Both the position numbers and the translations under genes were made by a program. A DNA stretch of 64,000 nucleotides from the NCBI RefSeq assembly GCF_004168035.1, contig NZ_SDPU01000020.1, forward strand, positions 62,001 through 126,000. The letters run 5' to 3'. The first letter of the stretch is position 1. Each line of letters starts with the position of its first letter. The notes below the pieces were generated by a model. That model was not told where the DNA came from, ran no database searches, and saw nothing but the letters and a program-made list of their open reading frames with translations. This document shows positions 56,641 to 64,000 of the stretch, in pieces. The stretch is from Nocardioides iriomotensis (lineage in GTDB: Bacteria > Actinomycetota > Actinomycetes > Propionibacteriales > Nocardioidaceae).

Positions 56641-57755
56641 CCCCGCTGAGGAAGGCCGTCGGTTCGCTGGTGGCGCCGCTGGTGGCCGTGGTCGCGGCCA
56701 TGCTGATCACCAGCGTGGTCGTGGCCCTGTCCGGCAGCAGCCCGATGGAGTTCTGGCAGATCATCTTCGAGCCGCCGGCCGACCGCGTCTACGTCAACAT
56801 CGTCAACCAGTCGTCGATGATCTTCCTGTCCGCTCTCGCGGCGGCCATCGGCTTCCGGATGAACCTGTTCAACATCGGCGTCGAGGGCCAGTACCAGATG
56901 GCCTCCTACGTCTCCGCCGTCGTCGTCGGCGCCGCCTTCGTCCCGGGCCCGCTCAACGTGGTGCTGGGCCTGGTCGTCGCCGTCGTGACCGGCGCGCTCT
57001 GGGCCGGCATCGCCGGTGTCCTCAAGGTGACCCGCGGCGTCAGCGAGGTCATCTCGACGATCATGCTCAACGCGATCGCGGGCACCCTCGTCGGCTACTT
57101 CATGAGCACCTACGGCATCCGCACGGGCAACGCCCGGCAGACCGCGACGATCCCCGAGAGCAGCCGCGTCCCGGGCTTCACACCGTTCCTGGAACGTGAC
57201 GGTGCGATCTGGTCGTTGGTCCTGATCGCGGTCCTGGCCGGCATCGCGTTCTCGTTCGTGCTCAACCGCACCCGGTTCGGCTTCGACCTGCGCGCCACGG
57301 GCATGTCGGAGACCGCGGCCGTCGCGTCCGGCGTCAAGGTCAGCCGGATGATCGTGATCTCGATGCTGATCTCCGGCGGCATCGCCGGACTGATCTGGAT
57401 GCCCGCCTTCTTCGGGTCGGCGTACAGCTACGGCACCGCCTACCAGGCCGGCCTCGGCTTCACCGGCATCGCCGTCGCGCTGCTGGGCCGCAACCGGCCG
57501 CTCGGCATCATGTTCGGCGCGCTGCTGTTCGCCTTCCTCAACGAGCAGTCCAACCGCTTGACGCTCAACAGCGACATCTCGCAGAACGTCGTGCTGATCA
57601 CCCAGGGCGTCATCGTGCTCGCGGTGGTCGTCGCCTACGAGGTCGTGCGCCGTCGCCAGGCGGCCGCCGAGCAGCGTGCGGTCACCCAGAAGCTGCAGGC
57701 CGAACCGCGAGGTTCCGGCACCGGCCCCTCTGACACCACGGAGGTGAAGGCATGA
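56637..57755 (+). CDS. Nucleoside ABC importer permease 1
   Basis: 372 residues and about ten helices of the BPD_transp_2 type; the family motif FRMNLFNIGVEGQYQMASY (about 75-95) is the contact loop for the ATPase. GVSEVISTIMLNAIAG and GLIWMPAFFGSAYSY are also typical. It overlaps the ATPase stop and the next permease start, so the order ATPase-permease-permease is co-translated. It forms a heterodimeric channel with permease 2. Confidence 0.93.
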   Translation: MTPLRKAVGSLVAPLVAVVAAMLITSVVVALSGSSPMEFWQIIFEPPADRVYVNIVNQSSMIFLSALAAAIGFRMNLFNIGVEGQYQMASYVSAVVVGAAFVPGPLNVVLGLVVAVVTGALWAGIAGVLKVTRGVSEVISTIMLNAIAGTLVGYFMSTYGIRTGNARQTATIPESSRVPGFTPFLERDGAIWSLVLIAVLAGIAFSFVLNRTRFGFDLRATGMSETAAVASGVKVSRMIVISMLISGGIAGLIWMPAFFGSAYSYGTAYQAGLGFTGIAVALLGRNRPLGIMFGALLFAFLNEQSNRLTLNSDISQNVVLITQGVIVLAVVVAYEVVRRRQAAAEQRAVTQKLQAEPRGSGTGPSDTTEVKA

Positions 57756-59014
57756 GCCAGACGGCCACCTCGACCGGCACGCCCGGCGCCGCTCCCCAGG
57801 AGCCGCGCGCGGCCCGGTTCTCCTACTTCTGGCTGCTGCTGGCGCTGGGCGCCATCGTCACGGTCTCGGCCGTCCGGCTGATCACCGGCCAGGACCAGCT
57901 CGACTCGTCGGGCAGCCTCCGCGCGGCGATCCTGGCCACCTGCCCGATCCTGATGGCCGCGATCGGCGGCATGTGGAGCGAGCGCGCCGGCGTCGTCAAC
58001 ATCGGCCTCGAGGGTCAGATGATCCTGGGCACCTGGGGCGCGGCGTACTTCACCTACTACTACGGCCCGTGGGTCGGGATCCTCGGCGCCGCGCTGATGG
58101 GTGCCGTCGGGGGCGCGCTGCACGCGCTCGCCACCGTCACCTTCGGGGTCGACCACATCGTCAGCGGTGTGGCGGTCAACATCATCGGCCTCGGTGCCGC
58201 GGCGTTCCTGGCCGAGGCCTACTTCACGGGACTGCCCGGCGGTGGCCCCCGGCAGCTCAGCGGCCTCGACCGGCCGCTGTCCATCACCGTGCCGGGGCTC
58301 GCCGACGGGGCCGAGTCGCTGTCGGACAAGGGCTGGTTCTTCGTCAGCGACGTCGCGTCGCTCGTGTCCGCGCTGAGCACCAACCTCAGCATCCTGACGG
58401 TGCTCGTCTTCGCCCTGGTCGGGGTGAGCGGGTGGGTGCTGTGGCGCACGAGCTTCGGCCTGCGGCTGCGCTCGTGCGGCGAGAACCCCCAGGCCTCGGA
58501 GTCCCTGGGCGTCAACGTGATCCTCTACAAGTGGATCGCGGTCGTGGTCTCCGGCGCGCTGGCCGGCGTCGGCGGCGGCTTCCTCGCCCTGGTCGCGTCC
58601 AGCGGGTTCGTGACCGGCCAGACCGGTGGCCGCGGCTACATCGGCCTCGCCGCGATGATCTTCGGCAACTGGCGTCCGGGCGGCATCCTCGCCGGCTCCC
58701 TCATGTTCGGCTACACCGACAGCCTTCCGCTGCGCTCCGCCGACACCATCCACGCGCTGCTGCTGCTCGTCGCGATCGGCCTGTTCGCGCTGGCGATCTG
58801 GCGGTTCACCCGCAAGCAGACCCGGCAGGCGATCGTGTTCGGCGTCATCGGCCTGCTGTTCCTGGTGTGGTTCCTCACCACCGACCAGGTGCCGCGGGAG
58901 TTCACCGGCATGACGCCGTACATCGCGACCCTGCTGGTCCTTGCCTTCTCCGCCCAGCGGCTGCGGATGCCCAAGGCCGACGGCCAGGTCTACCGCAAGG
59001 GCAGCGCTGGATGA
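57752..59014 (+). CDS. Nucleoside ABC importer permease 2
   Basis: 420 residues, about ten helices, of the same BPD_transp_2 type; GVVNIGLEGQMILGTW is the ATPase contact loop and GVDHIVSGVAVNIIG the second conserved segment. It is the partner of permease 1 and overlaps it by four bases. Its stop overlaps the cytidine deaminase start, so uptake and the first catabolic step are linked. Confidence 0.93.
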   Translation: MSQTATSTGTPGAAPQEPRAARFSYFWLLLALGAIVTVSAVRLITGQDQLDSSGSLRAAILATCPILMAAIGGMWSERAGVVNIGLEGQMILGTWGAAYFTYYYGPWVGILGAALMGAVGGALHALATVTFGVDHIVSGVAVNIIGLGAAAFLAEAYFTGLPGGGPRQLSGLDRPLSITVPGLADGAESLSDKGWFFVSDVASLVSALSTNLSILTVLVFALVGVSGWVLWRTSFGLRLRSCGENPQASESLGVNVILYKWIAVVVSGALAGVGGGFLALVASSGFVTGQTGGRGYIGLAAMIFGNWRPGGILAGSLMFGYTDSLPLRSADTIHALLLLVAIGLFALAIWRFTRKQTRQAIVFGVIGLLFLVWFLTTDQVPREFTGMTPYIATLLVLAFSAQRLRMPKADGQVYRKGSAG

Positions 59015-59421
59015 GCGCGGCCGACTTCACCCAGCAGGACTGGGAGGAGCTCAAGGCGCAGGCCGTCGAGGTCATGCAGCGCGCCTACGCGCCGTACTCC
59101 CGCTACAAGGTCGGCGCGGCCGCCCGGGTCGACGACGGCCGGGTGGTCGTGGGCTGCAACGTCGAGAACGCCGCGTACGGCGTGGGCCTGTGCGCGGAGT
59201 GCGGGATGGTCTCGTCGCTGCACGCCACCGGCGGCGGCCGGCTCACCCACGCGGTGTGCGTCGACGGCCGCGGCGCGGTGATCATGCCGTGCGGCCGGTG
59301 CCGCCAGGTGCTGTTCGAGAACGGCGGGCCCGACCTGCTGCTCTGGACCGTCTCGGGCGTCAAGCCGATGAGCGAGGTGCTCCCTGATGCCTTCGGTCCC
59401 GATGCGCTCGACAACGCTTGA
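59011..59421 (+). CDS. cdd: Cytidine deaminase
   Basis: A 136-residue zinc enzyme that turns cytidine or deoxycytidine into uridine or deoxyuridine. Substrate site YAPYSRYKVGAAA (about 26-38), zinc ligand Cys and catalytic Glu in GLCAECGMVSSLHA, and the second zinc pair in MPCGRCRQVLFE. It overlaps permease 2 by four bases; its last 35 bases overlap the P450 gene in another frame. Confidence 0.96.
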   Translation: MSAADFTQQDWEELKAQAVEVMQRAYAPYSRYKVGAAARVDDGRVVVGCNVENAAYGVGLCAECGMVSSLHATGGGRLTHAVCVDGRGAVIMPCGRCRQVLFENGGPDLLLWTVSGVKPMSEVLPDAFGPDALDNA

Positions 59422-60598
59422 CCTGAGCGCTCCGGCCTTCGTCGCCGACCCCTACCCGTTCCTCGCCGAGGAGCGCGCGCAGGGACCGGTCGCCTGGCAC
59501 GAGGCGTCGGGGATGTACCTCACCTTCGACCACGCCGCGGCCGGGGCCGTGCTCCGCGACCGTCGGCTCGGCCGGATCTGGAGGGACAGGGAGCCGGCGG
59601 CGTACCTCGAGCCGTTCAACCTGCTCCACCGGCACCAGATGATGGAGAACGAGCCGCCCGAGCACACCCGGATGCGCCGGCTCGTCTCGTCCGCGTTCAA
59701 CCGCGGCCACGTGGAGCGGCTGCGGCCGCGGGTCCGTGAGCTCGCCGCGGGACTTCTCGCCGAGGTCGACCCGGACGGCTTCGACGTGATCGGGCAGTAC
59801 GCCGAACCGCTGCCCGTGCTGGTGATCGCCGAGCTCCTCGGCGTCCCGGCCGCGCTCGCGCCCGACCTGCGCGACTGGTCCCAGGCCATCGTGAAGATGT
59901 ACGAGGTCGCACCCAGCGAGGCCGTCGTCGCCGCGGCCGTCCGGGCAGCCACCGACTTCGCCGCGACCGTGCGCGAGGTGGCTCGCGAGCGTGCCGCCGA
60001 CCCGCGTGACGACCTGGTGTCCGACCTCGTCCGCGGCGGCGGGCTGAGCGAGGACGAGGTCGTCGCGTCCGCGGTGCTGCTGCTCAACGCCGGCCACGAG
60101 GCGTCCGTCAACGTGTTCGGCAACGGCCTCGCGGCGATGCTGCGTGCCGGGGTCCGCCCGCCCGGCGACACGGCCGACGAGGTGGCGACGTGCGTCGAGG
60201 AGATGCTGCGCTTTGACTCCGCGCTCCAGCTGTTCGAGCGCACCGCGACCGCCGAGGTCGAGGTGGCGGGCGTGAGGGTCGAGCCCGGCCGGAAGATCGC
60301 CGCGCTGCTCGGCGCGGCCAACCGCGACCCGGCGGTCTTCGACGACGCCGACACGTTCCGGGCCGACCGCGACCCCAACCCGCACCTGGCGTTCGGGGCC
60401 GGCGTGCACTTCTGCCTCGGGGCGCCCCTGGCGCGGATGGAGCTGGTCGAGTCCCTCGGCCACCTCCTGCGCACCGTCCCCCACCTGACCCTCGCGGCCG
60501 AGCCCGAGCCCCGGGGTACCTTCGTGCTCCGCGGCTACCACCGCGTCACGGTTTCGGGGACCATGACCAACCCCACGACAAGCGAGGGAGACCGATGA
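59387..60598 (+). CDS. Cytochrome P450 inside the nucleoside operon
   Basis: A 403-residue bacterial P450. The K-helix-type motif is EEMLRFDSALQLFERTA, and the haem loop FGAGVHFCLGAPLARME gives ligand Cys343. The I-helix reads LLNAGHEASVNVFGNG: the usual AGxET acid-alcohol pair is changed to Glu-Ala-Ser, so oxygen activation may differ. ATG 59387 overlaps cdd by 35 bases and its stop overlaps deoA (ATGA), so it is truly part of the operon. No ferredoxin or reductase is adjacent. A nucleoside or its base as substrate is suggested only by context. Confidence 0.92.
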   Translation: MPSVPMRSTTLDLSAPAFVADPYPFLAEERAQGPVAWHEASGMYLTFDHAAAGAVLRDRRLGRIWRDREPAAYLEPFNLLHRHQMMENEPPEHTRMRRLVSSAFNRGHVERLRPRVRELAAGLLAEVDPDGFDVIGQYAEPLPVLVIAELLGVPAALAPDLRDWSQAIVKMYEVAPSEAVVAAAVRAATDFAATVREVARERAADPRDDLVSDLVRGGGLSEDEVVASAVLLLNAGHEASVNVFGNGLAAMLRAGVRPPGDTADEVATCVEEMLRFDSALQLFERTATAEVEVAGVRVEPGRKIAALLGAANRDPAVFDDADTFRADRDPNPHLAFGAGVHFCLGAPLARMELVESLGHLLRTVPHLTLAAEPEPRGTFVLRGYHRVTVSGTMTNPTTSEGDR

Positions 60599-61884
60599 GC
60601 GAGGCGCACGACGCCGTCGAGGTGATCATCGCCAAGCGCGGCAGGAGCGAGCTGACCGACGCGCAGATCGACTGGGTGGTGGACGCCTACACCCGCGGTG
60701 TCGTCGCCGACGAGCAGATGTCGGCGCTGGCGATGGCGATCCTGCTCAACGGCATGAACCGCCGCGAGATCTCCCGCTGGACCGCCGCGATGATCGCGTC
60801 GGGGGAGCGGATGGACTTCTCCTCGCTGTCGCGGCCGACCGCCGACAAGCACTCCACGGGCGGAGTCGGCGACAAGATCACGCTGCCGCTCGCGCCGCTC
60901 GTCGCCGCCTGCGGGGTCGCCGTCCCCCAGCTGTCCGGACGCGGCCTCGGCCACACCGGCGGCACCCTCGACAAGCTGGAGTCCGTGCCGGGCTGGCGCG
61001 CCGACCTCACCAACCAGGAGATGCTCGACCAGCTCGAGGACGTCGGCGCGGTCATCTGCGCCGCCGGCGCCGGTCTCGCCCCCGCCGACAAGAAGCTCTA
61101 CGCCCTGCGCGACGTCACCGGCACCGTCGAGGCGATCCCGCTGATCGCCAGCTCGATCATGAGCAAGAAGATCGCCGAGGGCACCGGCACGCTCGTGCTC
61201 GACGTCAAGGTGGGCACCGGCGCCTTCATGAAGGACGAGGCCACCGCGCGGGAGCTCGCGGAGACGATGGTCGCGCTCGGGACGGACGCCGGCGTCACCA
61301 CCGTCGCGCTGCTGACCGACATGTCGACCCCGCTCGGTCGCACCGCCGGCAACGCGCTCGAGGTCCGGGAGTCCGTCGAGGTGCTGGCCGGCGGCGGCCC
61401 CGAGGACGTCGTCGAGCTCACCCTCGCGCTCGCCCGCGAGATGCTCGCCGGCGCCGGCCGCAGCGACGTCGACCCGGCCGACAAGCTCGCCGACGGCTCG
61501 GCGATGGACGCCTGGCGACGGATGATCGCGGCCCAGGGCGGCGACCCCGACGCGACGCTGCCGACCGCGCGCGAGACCCACGTCGTCACCGCGGACACGG
61601 ACGGCGTCGTCACCCGGATGGACGCGATGGCCGTCGGGCTCGCGGCCTGGCGGCTCGGCGCCGGCCGGGCGCGCAAGGAGGACCCGGTGCAGGCCGGGGC
61701 CGGCGTCGAGGTCCACGCCCGGCCCGGCGAGCAGGTCACCGCCGGCCAGCCGCTGCTCACGCTGCACACCGACGAGCCCGACCGCTTCGAGCGCGCCCTC
61801 GCCTCGCTCGAGGGCGGCGTCGACGTCGGGGACGCGGCGTCGTACACGGCCTCGCCGCTGGTCATCGACCGGGTGGCCCCGTAG
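60595..61884 (+). CDS. deoA: Thymidine phosphorylase
   Basis: A 429-residue enzyme that splits thymidine or deoxyuridine with phosphate to give the base and deoxyribose 1-phosphate. The N-terminal VEVIIAKRGRSELTDAQIDW, then the phosphate-binding KHSTGGVGDKITLPLAPL, GRGLGHTGGTLDKLES and the substrate site LYALRDVTGTVEAIPLIA are typical of type II pyrimidine nucleoside phosphorylases. ATG 60595 overlaps the P450 stop. The operon thus imports nucleosides, deaminates cytidine and cleaves the product. Confidence 0.96.
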   Translation: MSEAHDAVEVIIAKRGRSELTDAQIDWVVDAYTRGVVADEQMSALAMAILLNGMNRREISRWTAAMIASGERMDFSSLSRPTADKHSTGGVGDKITLPLAPLVAACGVAVPQLSGRGLGHTGGTLDKLESVPGWRADLTNQEMLDQLEDVGAVICAAGAGLAPADKKLYALRDVTGTVEAIPLIASSIMSKKIAEGTGTLVLDVKVGTGAFMKDEATARELAETMVALGTDAGVTTVALLTDMSTPLGRTAGNALEVRESVEVLAGGGPEDVVELTLALAREMLAGAGRSDVDPADKLADGSAMDAWRRMIAAQGGDPDATLPTARETHVVTADTDGVVTRMDAMAVGLAAWRLGAGRARKEDPVQAGAGVEVHARPGEQVTAGQPLLTLHTDEPDRFERALASLEGGVDVGDAASYTASPLVIDRVAP

Positions 61885-61952
61885 CCCTCGGTGCAGATCG
61901 GGCGGTCGGGACATAATGGCCAGGACCTGATCCTGGACCGAGCGGGGGACAC

Positions 61953-64000
61953 GTGCGGCTGAGCCTGACGCTCGTCGACGGCAGGAACGGCCGGCCGGTC
62001 GACGCCCTCGTCGACTTCGACACCTCCCAGCCGGTCGGTGACCTGGTGCCCGCGCTGGTGCGGCTGCTGGGGGAGCAGGTGCACGACTCGTTCGCGCGCC
62101 GCGTGCCCGTCTGGGTCGACGGCGAGGAGGTCGAGCCGCAGACCCCGGCCGGCGCGGCGGGGGTGCACAGCGGTGCCGTGCTCAGCCTGTTCGAGCCCGC
62201 CGACCGGGTCGCGCGCACCGCGCCCGCCGGCGTCGCCGAGCTGCGGGTCGTGTCCGGGCCCGGCGCCGGCCGGATCCACCGGCTGCCGCTCGGGGAGACG
62301 GTCGTCGGCAACGGGGCGACCGGCTGGTCGCTGCCCGACCTGCGGCTGCCGTCGAAGGCGCTGACGCTGGCCGTCGGCGCCGACGGCTCGGTCACCGTCA
62401 CCCCCGCGAGCGGGTTCGCCGTGGAGCTCGACGGCACGGAGGTCGAGGAGGGCGGCGCCGACTGGCCGGTCGGCGGCTACCTCGCCGCCGGCGGGACGGT
62501 CCTGGTGCGCGCGGAGGTGGGCGAGCCCGCCGCTGACGTCGAGGCTCGTCCCGACGAGGCGCTGGTCGACTTCAACCGGCCGCCGCGCATGCTGCCGCCG
62601 GACCGCGAGCGCAGCTTCCACCTGCCCGACCCGCCGCAGGAGCTGCGCAAGCGCCCGATCCCCTGGGTGATGGTCGTCGTACCCCTCGTCGTCGCGATGC
62701 CGATGGCGTACATCTTCGGCCCACGGATGCTGGTCTTCGCGCTGCTGTCGCCGGTGATGATCCTGGCCAACTTCTTCAGCGACCGGAAGAACAACCGCAA
62801 GGACGTCAAGGAGCGTCAGCAGAAGTACGACGAGACGCTCGCCTCCGTCACCGAGCGGATCGAGGCCGGACTGCTCGCCGAGCAGGCGGAGCGCCGGCTC
62901 TCGTGCCCCGACCCCGCCACGATGCTGATGCAGGCGATCGGCCCGGGGGCGCGCCTCTGGGAGCGCCGGCACAACGACCCCGACTACCTGCGGCTGCGCG
63001 TCGGCCTCGGTGAGCTGCCCGCGAGCATCAAGGTCGAGGAGCGCCGCGACAAGACCGACGCGGAGGCCGCGCCGCGCACGCTCGACCTGGTGCCGGTCTG
63101 GCTCGACGTCCAGCAGCTCGGCGTCGTCGGCGTGGCCGGCGACCTCGAGACAGCGCCGCCGATCGCGCACTGGATGGTCGCGCAGGCGGCGCTGCTGCAC
63201 AGCCCGCGCGACGTCCGCATCACCGTGCTGAGCGACGCCGAGGGCGAGAGCGACTGGAGCTGGGTGCGGTGGCTCCCGCACGCCCGCATCGGCGGGGACC
63301 CCGAGGCGCTCGCGCTCGGCACCCAGCAGGACTCCGTGGGCCGTCGCCTCGCCGAGCTGACCGCGCTGGTCGAGCAGCGGCAGGCCAACATCCGCGACAA
63401 GGTGCGCGCCACGCCCGACGTGCTCGTCGTGCTCGACGGCGCGCGGCGGCTGCGCACCCTCCCCGCCGTCGTCGACCTGCTCCGCCGCGGCCCGGCCGTC
63501 GGCGTGATGGTGCTGTGCGTCGAGGACGAGGTCCGGCAGCTCCCCGAGGAGTGCCGCGCGGTCGTCGCCTGCGCGGCGGGCGAGATACGGATCCAGGAGA
63601 CCGCGTCGGAGGGCACGGCCGGCATCACGCCGGACCTGGTCGAGGTCCCCTGGTGCGAGACCGTCGCCCGCGCCCTCTCGCCGCTGCGCGACACCACCCC
63701 GGAGGAGGAGGCGACCGGCCTGCCTGCCTCCGCGCGCCTGCTCGAGGAGATCAGGCTCGACCCGCCCACGCCCGAAGGCATCGCGCCGCGCTGGCTGCGC
63801 GGACGCACGACCGAGGTGGTCGTCGGTGCCGGGTACGACGGCCCGTTCCGGATCGACCTGCGCCGCGACGGCCCGCACGCCCTGATCGCGGGCACCACCG
63901 GCTCCGGCAAGTCGGAGTTCCTGCAGACGCTCGTCGCGTCGCTGGCGGTGGCCAACCGGCCCGACGAGCTGACCTTCGTGCTCGTGGACTACAAGGGCGG
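61953..64000 (+). CDS. EccC-like FtsK/SpoIIIE ATPase of a type VII secretion system (3' end outside window)
   Basis: About 682 codons are open from GTG 61953 to the window end. N-terminal beta-grasp-like (about 1-85) and FHA-like (about 90-195) regions precede two helices (about 230-272) and a cytoplasmic part with the first FtsK/SpoIIIE ATPase beginning (Walker A GTTGSGKSE, about 646-654; LVDYKGG at the end). EccC has three such ATPase domains and drives export of WXG100 substrates in ESX systems. No other ESX gene is visible upstream, so the cluster must continue past the right edge. A GGGGGA stretch lies upstream of the start. Confidence 0.85.
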   Translation, partial: MRLSLTLVDGRNGRPVDALVDFDTSQPVGDLVPALVRLLGEQVHDSFARRVPVWVDGEEVEPQTPAGAAGVHSGAVLSLFEPADRVARTAPAGVAELRVVSGPGAGRIHRLPLGETVVGNGATGWSLPDLRLPSKALTLAVGADGSVTVTPASGFAVELDGTEVEEGGADWPVGGYLAAGGTVLVRAEVGEPAADVEARPDEALVDFNRPPRMLPPDRERSFHLPDPPQELRKRPIPWVMVVVPLVVAMPMAYIFGPRMLVFALLSPVMILANFFSDRKNNRKDVKERQQKYDETLASVTERIEAGLLAEQAERRLSCPDPATMLMQAIGPGARLWERRHNDPDYLRLRVGLGELPASIKVEERRDKTDAEAAPRTLDLVPVWLDVQQLGVVGVAGDLETAPPIAHWMVAQAALLHSPRDVRITVLSDAEGESDWSWVRWLPHARIGGDPEALALGTQQDSVGRRLAELTALVEQRQANIRDKVRATPDVLVVLDGARRLRTLPAVVDLLRRGPAVGVMVLCVEDEVRQLPEECRAVVACAAGEIRIQETASEGTAGITPDLVEVPWCETVARALSPLRDTTPEEEATGLPASARLLEEIRLDPPTPEGIAPRWLRGRTTEVVVGAGYDGPFRIDLRRDGPHALIAGTTGSGKSEFLQTLVASLAVANRPDELTFVLVDYKG

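Noticed and set aside
61098-63878. A 926-codon open frame antisense to deoA and the EccC-like gene
   Set aside because: It crosses two recognised plus-strand genes and shows only low-complexity shadow sequence.

Overview
The window is very GC-rich bacterial DNA with dense, mostly overlapping genes and strong G/C at third codon positions. The gene set points to an actinobacterium, most likely of the Nocardioides type (inference, not tested): monomeric NADP-isocitrate dehydrogenase, a DevS/DevR (DosS/DosR)-like pair, perM-purN-purH synteny, folD-DUF3017, an SCO4848-type membrane protein and an EccC-type ATPase. Many start codons have an nAnnnT hexamer 6-7 bases upstream, which suggests much leaderless transcription. 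I see no rRNA, tRNA, CRISPR array, insertion sequence or prophage.

Layout. 1-7.4 kb holds export functions: a heterodimeric ABC exporter, an EntS-like MFS protein, and a DHA2-type MFS pump with its MarR regulator and operator. Between the ABC pair and the first MFS gene, on the minus strand, is a promoter, a perfect ribosome binding site, a 12-codon ORF and a large folded element; no ordinary gene explains it. 7.4-11.7 kb is a small hypoxia/dormancy-type cluster: flavin/PNPOx protein, two-GAF histidine kinase, tandem universal stress protein, DoxX protein and a DevR-like regulator, with the 14-base motif GGGACC(T/A)ATGACCC in front of two of the units. 11.7-19.7 kb has a thioesterase-fold protein, photolyase, an IdeR-like regulator, and kynureninase flanked by two unusual proteins in which an ECF-sigma-like region is fused through one membrane helix to a large outside domain.

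19.9-30.7 kb is core metabolism: perM, purN, a ZTP riboswitch, purH, folD, mdh, a two-component system divergent from a PepSY-like gene with paired direct repeats between them, and icd. 30.8-42.9 kb is mixed housekeeping: small membrane proteins, an MpaB-type oxygenase, DUF402, MFS, double GNAT, CNNM/CorC, trpS, 2'-5' RNA ligase, YihY, SCO4848, a PLP dehydratase, a transglycosylase-fold lipoprotein, DUF1707 and OsmC. A 44-residue Cys/His-rich protein precedes sdhCDAB (minus strand) and an amidase. 48-52.5 kb has DUF4282, a methylmalonyl-CoA-mutase-type large subunit without B12 domain, and three secreted proteins, one with an apparent frameshift.

52.5-61.9 kb contains an M20 amidohydrolase and a nucleoside uptake and breakdown operon: BMP lipoprotein, ATPase, two permeases, cytidine deaminase, a cytochrome P450 inserted with overlaps at both ends, and thymidine phosphorylase. 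The window ends inside an EccC-like FtsK/SpoIIIE ATPase of a type VII secretion system.
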